Shown here in pieces: positions 1 to 12,470 of a stretch of 64,000 nt of DNA (position 1 is its first letter; each line of letters starts with the position of its first letter). The position numbers and the translations under genes are program-made. Source of the stretch: Perognathus longimembris pacificus (lineage: Eukaryota > Chordata > Mammalia > Rodentia > Heteromyidae); contig NC_063181.1 in assembly GCF_023159225.1 (NCBI RefSeq), positions 22,222,073 through 22,286,072 of the forward strand, written 5' to 3'. Under the pieces are notes generated by a model that was not told where the DNA came from, made no database searches, and saw only the letters and a program-made list of their open reading frames with translations.

Positions 1-329
1 TCAGGAGGGGAATAAAATGAGAAAACTCTCTTAGCACTTGATGCTCAGCAAACATGATTTTATTTCCTGCTTTGGCCCCAGAAGCCCAAGCGCAGCGCAG
101 TCGTTATTGCATAGTGGTTGAGGACACTTGCTTATTTGCCCCCTCTGTTCCCAGACTGTTGGTTATTCCTGGAAGAAAACCTACTTTTTCATATTTGTAC
201 TTCCTGTGGTGAGCAGATGGATGAGAATGTTGAACAAGATGCACTATATTCATGAACTGCTTTTCTGAATGGGAACTTCTTTGTCCAACTACTTAAACGT
301 AAGTCTTTAAGTAGAATCATATGAATACA
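1..329. other. Unique non-coding sequence
   Basis: I see no gene, recognisable repeat or simple-sequence tract here. A short match to the start of a MIR around 105-125 (catagtggttgaggacac) is not continued by the rest of the MIR consensus, so I do not call it. Confidence 0.4.
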
Positions 330-800
330 AGCAATCTTGATCAATGTCACCCCTTTCATTATTCTCCCTCATCCCTCCCAAACCCATGCCTTCCTCAGTT
401 TTCTTAATTTTGTAGAACGCACTTTGAAAAATTCCTCTCTACATTCTTCTAGCCTTTCTGCTCTTGATTACACCTCCTTTCCACCACTTTTAGATACCAG
501 ATTCCTGCTATTCCTTTTGTTGGACTGTGAGTTAGCCTTCCTAAGGAATTAGGCCATTTGAATTCTTCCCTGAATCTACCATATTTTGGTTAACACATTG
601 TGTACTCTTCAATCCAATGCTGACGTACATGTTTATATGTTTATAGATTAATTATAGCTTCAACGTATCAGAGAAAACATATATCCTTTGTTTCTGGGCC
701 TGACTTCACTTAACATGATTTTGTTCCCCCAAGTACTTTCATTTCTTTGCAAGTTTGCCTCACTGTCTCTGACGAGTTTGCCATTAGTCTGGCCATGAGT
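330..800 (-). mobile_element. Ancient L1 3'-end remnant (ORF2 C-terminus / 3' UTR)
   Basis: Around 675-770 the sequence (tttctgggcctgacttcac..., tactttcatttctttgcaa) follows the antisense of the conserved L1 ORF2 C-terminus, which reads ctttgggtctggctcactt in the younger copies of this window. The pyrimidine-rich part to the left would be the 3' UTR. It is heavily diverged and has no open frame, so family and ends are approximate. Confidence 0.4.
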
Positions 801-2885
801 AGAATTTCTTCCCCATCTTTGGTACATGAGGTAAATTGTCTCTCAGAATTGAAAGAAATACAAAGAGGTCTTTCCTCCTCTTTTGTCTAGTAAACAGATA
901 GCATCTCTTGAAAATTGCTTAGGTTTGCATTTGAGTTGTATCATCAAATTAGAGACTTCAAAATGACATCATCTGACTAATATATCCAATTCACATAGCT
1001 TTTAAACAGAGGCTTATTGGAATGTTAAAAATGATCTGTTGAAAGTCTTTGCCTCATTATACGTTGGGAATCTGGAGTTAGAAATGAATAAATAAAAGCC
1101 AAACCACTTACTTTGGTCATGACTTCTCAGAAGCCTTACAAGGCTATTGTGCATTGTGAAATTTCAGAAAGATAACTCAGCAGGCAGCATTTCACAAAAC
1201 TCCTAGAATATATGAGTGCTTCCCCCAAACAGAACCTTAGAATGATGGTTTGGGAAAGTAGACACTTGAGACCACTGATATATATTTTGGACCAGAATTA
1301 GTCTGAGTGGACAGTACTGTCTTCAGCGAGTCAGTATGATTTTCAATTAGTATTTCTGACCATGCTTAGAATAACATTGCATTTTTAAATTGTCTTACTT
1401 AAAAAAAAGTTATTACCAGAAATTACATAGAAAAAATTATAGTTGGGACTCTTTATATATGTTTTGCATAGTCATCAAGTTTTCTCAAATTGCTCTTTTT
1501 TTAACTCAAAAATTCAATTAGAAACAAATTCAATATCTTTAACATTGCCCCATAAATCACTCTAACCTCTACTTCAAGTGTTGTAGACACCAAAGCTCCT
1601 CAAATAAAATTTATTTGATGGTAATAATTTGGAGCCTTATAGAGTTCTCATGTGGATTACAAACTAAACTCCAAGTCTAGGTCTGTGTGCCCTGATGTAC
1701 TTGCCTGCATCCAGGTTTATTTGAATTGAAATTAATTCCCAGAAATATTATTGAATCAAAGAACACCTAGAATGCCCTCTTGAATTCTTACCTTATAAGA
1801 TTGGTTCTTTATGTGAAAGACAGAGCTTATTTTTAAGTAATCATTCATATTTTATAACATGAACCATTTCCTTGCAGTTTGGAAAATGAGTTATATTGGA
1901 AGAATTGTGGCTTCTAGGTAGTAATAAATATGAATGTTTCATATGGTATTTTTCTATTGTTTCAGAACTTAGCGATTGACTTTGAGATTTCTTTTTTTAG
2001 TAGTATGATTTACAAACTTTTCTGATGAATATTACAATCTGTCACATCTTGGAAAATGAACACTAATTTGATACAAGGATAGATGAAATACAAGTATGCA
2101 TAGAAGTTTAAGTGTAGTAATGTATTTTATTAACATTGTGGCACATGTGGATGAAATGTTTACTCTATAAATAGTGCTAGCCACTGATGAGAGATTCAGC
2201 AGAGAGCCATGCCCCATGTTCTTAAAACACCAAGAGGGAAGATTCCTCCTAACTTCTAACCAAGGACCAGCAAGTCTCATTTTCATATACCACATGAAAA
2301 TTATCATGTTTCTGTTAAGTCTCCTTTTGAAAATACTTATTTTATGCAAAATGGAGGTGGAATTGGTAAAGAAATATAGCTGACCTTCTTAGATTCACTT
2401 ACTTTGAATCCCATTTTGACTGTTCTACTTTGCATTGGGTTAAATCAGAAGGCTTGATAACAAAATTCCCTTAGGAAAAATATGGAAATGCCTTAGATAG
2501 AAAAATATCTCAATGGATAGACCACAGAAACGTTGCATCAGAAATCAAGTTTCATTCTTCTCCACTGACTCATTTTCAATATATTCTAACAGAAACAGTA
2601 CTAATAGGTTTTTGTAAAGTGTTACACAGAAACTAGAGGATTGTTCTCCTTTCCTGTAGTTTAATTTACAAACACTATTTTTAATTTGGTTATTTTGAGC
2701 CTTAAAAACCTATTGTAAAATTGGACATAGAATTTAGAATTAGAGCATAATGCAATAAAGTATAAAGCAGTCTAAATTATAATTGGTAAAAGATAAAATG
2801 ATAAATAATATATAACATAGGAGATGACAAATGGGTCATGATGGCACATGACCAAAAAACGTTAGGATACCATGGCTCTGTTTCC
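801..2885. other. AT-rich unique non-coding sequence
   Basis: About 2 kb with no convincing gene or repeat. Small open frames at 2032-2383 overlap on both strands, show no domain, and are what AT-rich DNA gives by chance. Confidence 0.45.
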
Positions 2886-3010
2886 TACACTTTATGTAGC
2901 CATCACCTTGGAAAAGTGACAGAATATTGTTTCTTAATCTTATTTTCCTCATAGAGGCTTAGATCAGAATAGATAATCTCTTAATCTCTTTTAGATAATT
3001 ATCTCATTAC
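2886..3010 (+). mobile_element. Possible MIR fragment
   Basis: The order of a MIR core is faintly visible: a region like ccttggaaaagtgac, then ttcttaatct, then ttttcctcatag (consensus: ccttgggcaagtcac, cttaacctct, tttcctcatctg). Highly diverged. Confidence 0.35.
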
Positions 3011-3249
3011 TGAAATGGACTGAGTCCCATTCTAAGATTAAGCCATAAACTTTGTTCAATATAAAGGATTGCACAAGTATTAGGATTAGGACTTTTTAGT
3101 TAATAATATGTACTTCCAAATAACGAAATCCAACCACTTCTCAGCATACCCTAGAGGTCAAACAGAATGGACCACAATAGCTCTCCCCAAAGGGCCAGTG
3201 CCATCCAGACAAATAAATCTGGGAATCTATTTAATCCACAATATTTTAT

Positions 3250-3501
3250 TTGTTTGTTTGTATATTTAGCTGGTGCTGGGGCTTGAACTCAGAGCCTGGG
3301 TGATGTCCCTGAGCCTCTTTGTGCACAAGGCTAGCATTCTACCACTTGGGCCACAGAGCCATTTCCAGCTTTTTAAAGTAGTTTATTGATGAAAAAGTCT
3401 CACTGGGACTTTCTTGCCTAGGCTGGTTTCGAACAAAAATCCTTAGATCTCAGCATTAGGAAGAACTAGAATTACAGGAGTGAGTCATCAGTGCCTGGCT
3501 T
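3250..3501 (-). mobile_element. Composite SINE (7SL/B1-like left monomer + Geo-like right monomer)
   Basis: Read on the minus strand, it begins ccaggcactgatgactcactcctgtaat, a B1/Alu-type pol III start, continues through a 7SL-like ggctgag-type segment, and ends in the right monomer seen in the IDL-Geo SINEs (ctcaaggctagca... and ggggcttgaactcag on the plus strand). A (TTTG)n run at 3248-3265 is the remnant A-rich tail. Diverged. Confidence 0.7.
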
Positions 3502-4134
3502 AATTTGCATTATATATGAGCAACTTTATTGACTACTCCTTTCTTCTTGAAATCCTTATTTTACTTTTGCTTCTATAAAATAACCCACTCTATTGTATTA
3601 TTCTTTCTATTTCTTTAGACCTTGCCTTTATTTTTCCTCTTTGGCTGTTACTGTCAAAAGTTTGTAACTTCTTCCTCGCCCGCATATATATGAAAGTATC
3701 TCAAAAGTTGATCTTAATATTCTATATTTTCTCCTTCCATGCAGTTTTATTTCTTTGCCACCTGAAATCCATGATTTATACATTTGACCTTCAGTTCTTC
3801 TTTATGACACTCAGACTCATATTCAAATACCTATTACTGTTCATCTTTACTATATCTATAGGCATTTCAATCTTACCGTGTTTCAGCCAAACTGAGTTAG
3901 TTGTTCTTCCTTCAGATCTATTCCTGTTCCAGAGTCAACATCGAGAGAATACAATAGTCAGCCCCTCATTGTGCAAAGATCAATATTCCCCCTAGGAATT
4001 TTCCTCCTTCACTGCACAGTATCCAATCTGTTAACAAATCCTTTAGTCTTTGCAAGGAATCAGCTTATCACCATGTCCAACTCTGCTTCCATAGACAAAC
4101 ATGCTCTTTTTCTTAGCTGAATGGCCACATAACC
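3502..4134. other. T-rich non-coding sequence
   Basis: Pyrimidine-rich sequence with a 101-codon open frame at 3690-3995 that is hydrophobic and of biased composition, without a recognisable domain. I see no gene; an old unclassified repeat is possible. Confidence 0.4.
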
Positions 4135-4370
4135 CACTGATGATCTCACAGCTTGAAGATTCTTAATCTGAAAGTTCAAAACCCAAAATGTTCCAGACCC
4201 TTAAACTTTTGACCACCACCATGACTTCACAAGTAGAACATTTCAATTTTGACCTTTTGGTGATGTGTTACGATCAAAGCACAATCACACTAAAATCATA
4301 TGAAAGTATCTTCAAGTTCCTTCATATAGTAGATAAGAAACACTAAAAAACTGTGTTTAGAGTTTCAGAT
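4135..4370. repeat. Possible old interspersed repeat, family unresolved
   Basis: The run ttcttaatctgaaagttcaaaacccaaaatgttcc has the feel of an old mammalian repeat (alternating ctgaaa/ccaaaa words), but I cannot assign a family by eye. Confidence 0.25.
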
Positions 4371-4401
4371 CTGATATTGAGTTGAGGTCTTTGGAAACAA
4401 A

Positions 4402-4406
4402 GGACA

Positions 4407-4442
<36 letters not shown>

Positions 4443-4647
4443 GCCAGTCCTGGGGCTTGAACTCAGGGCCTAAGCACTGTCCCTGGCTTCTTCTTGCTCA
4501 AGGCTAGCACTCTGCCCCTTGAGCCACAGCGCCACTTCTGGCCATTTTCTGTATATGTGGTGCTGGGGAATCAAACCCAGGGCCTCATGTATACAAGGCA
4601 AGCACTCTTGCCACTAGGCCATATCCCCAGCCCCGGACATTTCTCTT
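4402..4647 (-). mobile_element. IDL-Geo SINE with target-site duplication
   Basis: A nearly complete dimeric SINE on the minus strand. The ID-like left monomer (ggggctggggatatggcctagtgg... reading leftward from 4634) carries box A and box B-like motifs. The right monomer contains ccagaagtggcgctgtggctcaag and ends in ccaggactggc followed by a T/CTTTT tract (the A tail). Direct repeats ggacatttttctt (4402-4414) and ggacatttctctt (4635-4647) flank it with one mismatch and are the likely TSD. Confidence 0.88.
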
Positions 4648-4699
4648 AATTTGTTTTTTTTTTTCATTTTCTGATGACTGTATTCTTTACCTTTTATAT

Positions 4700-4945
4700 G
4701 ATGTATTCACATGCACATCTGTGGGAAATCAAAGGAAAAAGGGTAAAAAAGTGCAAGTTTGAGTGTGCACTGATATATTGATAAAACTAAACAATGCATC
4801 TCATAGGTGGAGATGGGAGGGAGAGAATGGGAGAGGGTGAAGGAACAGATGACACTATATGAAAGGAAATGTACTTATTACCTGATATATGTAAATGTAA
4901 CCCCACTGTATATCACCTCCAAAACAATGAATTGATCATCTATAT
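4700..4945 (+). mobile_element. Older L1 3'-end remnant
   Basis: The G-rich stretch (ggtggagatgggagggagagaatggg) followed by gaaatgtacttattacctga and ccccactgtatatcacctcc follows the layout of the L1 3' ends elsewhere here (G-rich tract, gaaatgtac, cctctctgtatatca). A close relative occurs at 41.90-41.96 plus 42.44-42.60 kb. I infer an older L1 lineage; a different family sharing this end is possible. Confidence 0.5.
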
Positions 4946-5379
4946 TTGTATTTGTTCATGCCCTCCTGGAATTATCTATTTCCATACTGTAGTTGGAGTA
5001 CTTCTCTACAAGTTCAAGGGTGGTTATTTTCTCCCTTGTTTATAACTATTGACTATATTTTCATGTTTCTTTGAGCCAAGATGGCCTTCAAATGATCAAG
5101 TCGGTTTCTGAAGATCTTGCCCTTCATAACTCTGAGACCTCATTTTATACTTCAAATTCTCTCCGTTTCTGAGCTTAGATCCTTGGACAAGCTAAAACTT
5201 CTTTCTAAGGGGAATTTTCCCATACTGCCTCCCTTTCATTCCTCTCAGCTCCTATGTCCCTTTCTCTTGGAAATATTCTCTGTTCCGTCAACCAACTTTC
5301 CCATTGATATGAACAGAAAATTCCATACCATGAGAACATACAAAGCATAGGGACTTACATTTATTGTAGGCATGATTCC
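4946..5379. other. Unique non-coding sequence
   Basis: No gene or repeat recognised. A 77-codon frame at 5117-5350 has no domain or codon signal. Confidence 0.4.
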
Positions 5380-5705
5380 ATGCCTGCTAAACAAACATTT
5401 CTTGAGTACTCTTAGGTACACTGCCAGGTGATAATGAACAAATAAGACAAATTCTGTGTCCCCAGAGAGCTCTTAAGGTAGTAGAAATTAGAGAAAAATA
5501 AGACAACATTCCAAAAAATTTAAATGTAAGAACGGTCTTGAAGAAAACTGAGTTAAGCAAAAGGCAAGCTAGGTTTGTGCAAAAGAGTTGTTTTAGAGTA
5601 ATGAAAGACCATTCTGAGAATGTATCTTTGACTTGAAAATCATAGGGCAAGGGAGCTTATTGAAAGGAAAATCATTTTGGGCAGAGGAATTGATAAGATC
5701 TTGAG
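5380..5705. repeat. Possible ancient interspersed repeat
   Basis: The words acaaacatttcttgagtactc, cactgccaggtgataatgaac and ggcaagaaagt recall a long ancient mammalian repeat (attgagtacctac...tgccaggcactg...gtgaacaaa). Family not resolved. Similar wording appears at 11.34-11.60 and 55.30-55.80 kb. Confidence 0.35.
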
Positions 5706-7599
5706 GCAAGAAAGTTTTTATACAGGTCCTCCTAGTCAACGAGCTCTGAGAATATCTTACTTGCTTTCTACAAAAATTCTAATGCCAGACTTTCACTGGC
5801 ATACACTTACAGAAAAACTATAAATACATATAGCATAGCACATTTTACTAAATGTCCTAAAACAAAATGCATAATTCAATTTTAAATGGAGGTATCATTT
5901 AATAATTAATAATTCAATAAGACAATTACCAAATATTTGTTAAATTATTATACACACACTTACAGAATATATCTGTTTAATTTTACTTTAAAAATATATA
6001 TGTAAATCTACCCATATCATGACTCTTAGGCTATTTGAATGCAAATTTCTCAGGAAGGTTTTAAATTAAAAATACGACCCACAAAACATGACCTTGGATT
6101 AGCATTATTTACTAACAAAATCTACAAATAACATTAATACATTGCTAGTGTAAAATATAATCTTTTGTCTGTTATTTTATTTTGTATTTTCCCTAGTATT
6201 TCTCAGCAATCAATGTTAAACTTTCTTTTTAATACAGTTTAAAACATAATTTATATTTACTATGGCATGATTATCCTAAAACAACTACATGTAACAAATT
6301 AGCAAAATATATGCTTTCATTGACTTTGAAATACATTCATAATTTGATTTAGTAGTCTAGATGGAAAATCAATTAAATTAATAGCTTTTTAAGCTATTTT
6401 TTATCAGAGCTCCATCTTTCTAATAACAACTCTCCTTCTACCTGAAGGGACACATCTAAGGAACTAATTTAATCTACTTTAGAACTGCATGCTGTTATAA
6501 AGCATGACAAATTGAAATATTTGATCAAGTATTTTATAGGGACTAAATTATGCTAAACAGTAGGATGGTTATAGTACTATAAATAATACATAAAACCAAG
6601 TCTCTGGGTTGAAACTGAAATGGGAGATTGTCTCTATATTTTAAAGAGTCTCGTTTACATTATTTATATAGTTAGTTTAAGGTAAGAGTCAGGCAATTGG
6701 AGTTTTCTGGCTGGTTTGACTAAGATGACAAGAGTTTTGCCTGATGAAGTGCTTATGGATGCGATGATCATGTGTGATCATTCTTCTTTCCAAACTGTAT
6801 CTCATTGTTGCAAATACCTATCCCTCTAAAACGTGCCAGGATGAACATTCAGTTACACCTACTTATATGCTCCCATATTATATCATACATTTAAGCATTT
6901 CATCTTACATCTGTGAAATTAAACACGTTCCTTCCTTCAACTTCAATTCTGAGTTAGTAACCTCTAGAAACATATCTGAACTCTAAAAACTAACTGCTTT
7001 AAGAGACCATCTCTCATACACACATACACACACATCATACACAAACATATATATTCAAATTCATTCTACCTACAACCATTTTCTGTAGATTAGAAATATA
7101 CTCATTTTATTAATTCCTAAGGTATTTTCTGTTTTGTGTGTCCTTATAAAAATTTGTTCCAAATAATAACTAATATTTAATTTGTCCTTGTAAAAGTAAT
7201 CATATATTTAATTGGTTAGAAATACTAATCTGGAATTTTCTTGGCTTTGTAAATGTGCTAGAGCAAACTAAATTTTAGATCAGTAAAAGAAACACTTGCT
7301 AAAGCTGTCTTTTCCAAAACATCATGGTAAAATCCATGCTGATGACAACTTTAACTTCCAGAAATCCATAATATGCCTTGGTATTTCCATGTCACCTTTT
7401 TAAATAAATACATGATTTACATATAAGTATTTTCATAACCTATAGTGACCTTCTTTTAAAACCTCATTAATATAAATGGTCATAAACATTAGTAGATATA
7501 ATTTATTTTTGTGAATTTAGCCAAAAAGTATTCATTAATAACCTCTCATAATACTTTGATAAAAAGTCTCTTATTCAAAATGCAAATGCAAACCTTTCT

Positions 7600-7600
<1 letters not shown>
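5706..7600. other. AT-rich unique non-coding sequence
   Basis: Nothing gene-like. There is a short CA-rich patch at 7014-7050 (tacacacatacacacacatcatac). Open frames do not exceed about 70 codons. Confidence 0.45.

Positions 7601-7601
<1 letters not shown>

Positions 7602-7636
<35 letters not shown>
7602..7636. repeat. (CA)n microsatellite
   Basis: About 17 uninterrupted CA units. Confidence 0.97.
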
Positions 7637-7637
<1 letters not shown>

Positions 7638-8507
7638 CCACTTGGGAAGTCAAAACAAAAAAATCCTGGATGATAAATATAGCATAAGATATTTTCATTT
7701 ATAATTACAAAAATCAAGGAGAAAGGTACTCTGTAAACTTTATAATGAAGAAAGATTTGAGGTATTGTTATTCAACATACATATTGTCAAGTGTCATATA
7801 TGGACACTTATTGTTAATATTGTATGTCTCCCATTGGCTTTATGTTTTCGAGTAGGGCAGTCTACCTCAATTATACAAGGAATTTGTCAGTTTTTTATGA
7901 GGACAATACTGCATTATGGTTGAAGGCCTATAGGAATATGAGCAACTTAATAGCTAAAATGTGAGCTAGAAGATAAATGTCTTCTTTCCATCGTTTTTGT
8001 TTTTGTTTTTGTTTTTTTTTATCATTAATTATGTAAGTGGAGATATATTAAATATTCTTGTATGTATTAGTTCTTTCAGCTAATAGATAAACTATGGCCA
8101 AGACAAGAATATTCCTGTTAATGAAAGCAGCTTATTGGCAAAGATTTCCAGGCAGATACAGAAGAAGGGTAGAAGAAAGGAAAAGGACAAAGCATCCAAA
8201 AAGATTTTGCAACTCTAATCCCATAGTTTGCTGAAATTGTGAACTGGCCTAATGGGAAATAAAGAAGGCCTTTTTGCATTTCATATGCTTTGTTTTGTGT
8301 TTTTTGTAAATTTTTTATTTTTTCCGTGGAACTAGTTAACACTTAACTGTTCCCTAATATATTTTTTTCCTTTGCCTGTTTCCAGAAAACCACTCTTTTT
8401 ATTCCATTTGTTCTGAGTGCATTTATCACAAAACCGTTTGAACTCTGAAATGCCTTAGGGATGCAGATAGCCTCAATGGATGAGTACTTTTTTTGCTACC
8501 CACACTT
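7637..8507. other. AT-rich unique non-coding sequence
   Basis: No gene or clear repeat. Contains a short (TTTTTG)n stretch near 7996-8016. Confidence 0.4.
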
Positions 8508-8912
8508 GATACTTTTCTTTTTTTCCCCTTTATAGTTAAAGTGAAGTACAGAGGGGTTACAGTTACATATGTAAGGCAGTGAGTACATTTCTTGTTCAAC
8601 TTGTTACCTCCTCCCTCTTCCCTTTCCCACCTTTCCCTTTTACAGTTGGTTTACACCAAATGGTTCTGTAAATATTGCTTTTGGAATGGTTTGTCTTTTT
8701 ATCCTTTGCCTCTCGATTTTGGTATTCCCTTTCCTTTCCCTAGTTTGAATACACATATATACAGTAGCCAGGGTATTCAGATGAGATACAGTGATAGCGA
8801 GGGTACCACCACAGAAAGGGAATATGAGAGAAACAAACAAACAAACAAAAAAGGTATGGTTTCACATGGCATGTTGAAAGTAATTACAACAATGATATAG
8901 ATAATTTTCTTT
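8508..8912 (-). mobile_element. 5'-truncated L1, 3' UTR only
   Basis: The minus-strand L1 3' UTR reads from its terminus (tatagttaaagtgaagtacag at about 8535) through the C-rich tract (8607-8640, G-rich on the L1 strand) to caacatgccatgtgaaacc, and is truncated near 8899. A (AAAC)n expansion at 8831-8850 replaces part of the sequence found in other copies. Candidate TSDs gatacttttcttt (8508-8520) and gataattttcttt (8900-8912) differ at one base. The open frames here are L1 shadows. Confidence 0.85.
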
Positions 8913-8969
8913 ATTGCCTAAAAGTGATTATCTTTTCTGTGTAAGTAACTTCATAAAAAAGTTAGCAAA

Positions 8970-9200
8970 GCCGAGCGCTAGTAGCTCATGTCTGTAAACC
9001 TAGCTACTCAGGAGGCTGAGACCGGGATCATGGTTCAAAGCAAGCCAAGGCAGAAAAGTCTGTGAGACTCTTATGTCAAATTAACCAATCAAAAAACTGG
9101 AAGTGGAGCTGTGTCTCAAAGTGATAGAGCTAGTCTTGAGCAAAAGAGTGCAAGGATAGTGCCTATTCCCTGAATTCAAGCCCCACAATCAATATTCTAT
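8970..9200 (+). mobile_element. Composite SINE (7SL/B1-like + Geo-like)
   Basis: Left monomer: gccgagcgctagtagctcatgtctgtaaacctagctactcaggaggctgag, a B1/Alu-like pol III promoter and 7SL core. Right monomer: tggaagtggagctgtgtctcaa ... cttgagcaaaagagtg ... gaattcaagcccc, collinear with the right half of IDL-Geo at 50.09-50.21 kb. Diverged, no clear TSD. Confidence 0.82.
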
Positions 9201-9629
9201 CTAGTGCCGAAGTTTGCTTTACTCCAATGAGAATCTTACTTAAACTTTAAAATGAACTTTCTAGTTCATAATTACACATCAAGTATTGCTTTAGTTCACT
9301 ATGAGAAAAAAATCTGCATACAAAATTTGGTTTTAGGTAATTAGAACGTCTTATAATCAGTGTGAATAAAATCATATAAAGCAGATTATCTTTCTTACTA
9401 CTTTTGTAACATTTTAAAATAATTTATTTGAAGACATGGTCATATTGTGATGAGATACTCTGACTATGTTTATAAGTGTTTCCAAAATTACCTTTCCTTG
9501 TGAGATGTGGCATGAAAGAGTATACTGATACATTGATTCATAGCCTCAGACAATCTCCCACAAAGTGAAAGCTCAATAATATTTCTACAATATTCAGAAA
9601 GGGAAGAGACACAATTCCTGTTAGGAAAA

Positions 9630-9632
<3 letters not shown>
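9201..9632. other. Unique non-coding sequence
   Basis: No gene or repeat recognised. Confidence 0.4.

Positions 9633-9692
<60 letters not shown>
9633..9692. repeat. (TA)30 perfect microsatellite
   Basis: About 60 bp of uninterrupted TA. The tract is self-complementary and able to extrude a hairpin or cruciform. Confidence 0.97.
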
Positions 9693-9695
<3 letters not shown>

Positions 9696-11335
9696 CATAT
9701 TGCTCTAGTCTTGAGATCTGCTAGATGTGAATTATCAGACACCTAAATATGACAAGTACCAAAGTCCCCAAAGTGGTGCACAATGTAATTCTCATCAACA
9801 GCAACAATTAATAAAAAGAGACTTCCACAAATAGTCAAACAGGAAGTTCTTGTGAGTATTCTCAATCAGGCACAGAGGTTGTTCATATCATCAAACTAGA
9901 AGTCTCATTAAACCAGGGAGAGCCTTTATTCTACCTGCTGGTTAGTTAGTTTGTTTTGTGGAGATCTTGTATTCAATAACAGTCACTTCCTTCTAAGATA
10001 TTTTACTGTTTTTTTTTTTCTCTCAGTTTGCATCTCCAGATAGTTTGCCAGTCAATTCTGTAAAAATGAGAAAAAGTAGTGTGTCCACCAATTGACTTAA
10101 TTTTTAACAACAACATGGTTGTGTTATGCTTGTCATGACCTTTTCGAATTGTAGATACAGACTTTTTGTGTGGTCCCAGAACAAGGCCTTGGGTGTTTGA
10201 CTTGTTTTGGAATCTGACTAGAAATAACATTGTCAAGTTGTGAAGAGAAAAAACCAAAAACACATTAACGTGTTCAATCATACATATGACTGACATATCA
10301 TATTTGATAAAAATCAGGCATTGAAATGTCCCTGGAAGATTGTAAGGGTAGTGTGGGGTTAAAGAAAATATGAGCACAAATTCCAACCAAAAATATTTAA
10401 TGCTGGAACTAAGGTAGATGAAAAGCAAGGACTTATTGAAATTCATATTCCCCAAGGAAGCATATACCCAGAAGAGATGTCAAAGGAGAATCCTAAGGTC
10501 TTTAGAGTAACATTAGAAAGACTTTTAAAAATAGGATGTATAAACTTAATAGAAAACAAAAATAGGTCTTTACATTTTTAATGTCTTTACCTTCATTATT
10601 TTATGTGAAAGTAGTGCTTACCTATATCAACAGGAGAAACATAACCATTTTTCCGTTTTTATATCTGGGTCAAGTATGTGAAGTTTTGGTGTCTTTCCCA
10701 AGATATAAAGAATGTCAAATCTGGAGGCAAGAACTGAGTCTTGGGTCTTCATACTTTGTCTCAAACAGCTCTTTGACCCATGTGCTATCGCCAGAGAAAT
10801 GGGGAAGTTTGCTGGGCAATGGTTCTCTATAGACAGAACATCATTTGGGAACAACTGTAAACAGAATGGTGAAGGAGGAAGCTGAACATGGAGTTGGACT
10901 TGGGAGAGTGTACTCTTGACTTGATCATCAGATGGTTTGACACCCCAAGCTAACTTTCTGTACCACTATTGCCCTGGTCTTAAAGCTGTACAACTGAAGT
11001 ATTATATCCTTCACTACTATCAGCTTGATGTCAGTCAGCTTCTCGGTCTGGGTGATTCCTTCTGAAGAAGGAAGTTCTCATAAAAATAGGTCATCTGAGC
11101 TTGCTCATCCAACACTTACAGCAGAAGAGAAGAAAGACTATGTCAGTGACCACGAGTGCAAACTGCAAGTGTGGAGGCAGTAAAGGAAACCAGGGATGAT
11201 TGAAAAAGTAAAGGGAGTGATCATAGGTGACAAATATTTTAATACAACTTGATTCTTTTCTTGAAAAATAATGCATGCTCTATTACCATCATTTAGATAT
11301 CTGCAAATGCAACTGAATTTTTGAAATCACTAAAT
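9693..11335. other. Unique non-coding sequence
   Basis: The longest frame is 150 codons on the minus strand (10003-10455). It has no recognisable domain and ends in a low-complexity KK-rich tail, so I do not call it a gene. No repeat recognised. Confidence 0.4.
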
Positions 11336-11625
11336 CTCTAATGTGTATGGCAAGGAAAGACAGATACAGTGATAAGAATGATATATAACGTAGGAACGTC
11401 TCACTGTTGAAGGAAGTGAGCGAAGGAAGAGATCTGGAAATTTTCCTAGAAGAGGTGCATTGTGGACTTAGTTTTGAATAATATATAGAAATATTTCTGG
11501 TGGTAGAAGGTAGGCACAAGGCAGAGAAAGGAAAATCAAGTATTCTTTGTAAAGAAGTAGTAGCCCAATGATGAAAACTATGGTACAAAGACTTGCAGAA
11601 AAACCAAGAATGAATAGCAAAAGCT
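11336..11625. repeat. Possible ancient interspersed repeat
   Basis: Purine-rich sequence (gaaggaagtgagcg, gtaggcacaaggcag) reminiscent of the long old repeat suspected at 55.3 kb. Weak by eye. Confidence 0.25.
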
Positions 11626-11659
11626 TCAACATATATCAAACATCTATGATGTAACATAG

Positions 11660-11830
11660 ACCCAAGGTGTATATCATTACCTAAAATGGATCATCCCCAC
11701 TTTATAGATAAGAAAGTTAAAATGGCAGCTGCAACTTATCCAAAGTCACAGGCATCGACCAGCAAAGAGTCAGTGCAAGCCATCTGCCTTTAAAACTTCT
11801 ACCCTCTGTTGTGCATGTTCTCTGTATTAT
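11660..11830 (-). mobile_element. MIR SINE fragment
   Basis: The sequence tcatccccactttatagataagaaagttaaaatgg ... ccaaagtcacaggc is the reverse of the MIR core (ccattttacagatgaggaaactgag ... cccaaggtcacacag). Order and spacing are right; divergence is high. Confidence 0.75.
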
Positions 11831-12470
11831 AATAGATCTCCACCGTCTTGCTTGTGAGCTTTTGCTTTGCACTTGAGAATCATAGCAAGCTAGTTAAACC
11901 ACAGACTACTGAGCTGACTCCCAGATTTTTTTTCTGTTAATCTGCTGTCCTGGGTTTAGGTCCAAGAATTTGTCTTTCTACAGGTGCCTAGGTTTCTACT
12001 GCTGCTGGTGCTGGTCCTCAAATCATGCCTCTGAGGGTGATTCTATGGCTTAGAAAATCAGAAGCAACAAAAGTCATTTACTCCAATGGTGGAAAATGCT
12101 GTATATGGTATTCAGTTGCTGAAGACAGTCATGTAGGAGTGCGAAAGAGGAGACAATTCCAAGCCATGACAGAGACAGAGCAATGTATCTTGAAAGAAAG
12201 TAGTGGGCAGAACTATTCTATCTAAGGCAAATGCTGCTAACTCTGAGACTGGTGTTATAATGAAGGGACGAAGGACCTGAGTTACAAGGTCAGGTGTTCT
12301 GCCACCCAAATAGCCTTTCAATGCACAAATAGTTAATATTCCATTTGTTTAAGCTGATATTATCACAAAATGTACTGTTTATGCATTCTCCGTAAGAATC
12401 AAGTTGGCTATGCCTTTAAAATTAGCATAATGCCTAGCATGTGGAAGTATTTAACAAATATTAGTTATAG
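11831..12470. other. Unique non-coding sequence
   Basis: Two small overlapping frames (12025-12321) show no domain. No repeat recognised. Confidence 0.4.

Noticed and set aside
10003..10455. 150-codon minus-strand frame
   Set aside because: Hydrophobic, AT-driven composition and a lysine-rich end without any domain; no splice context recognised.
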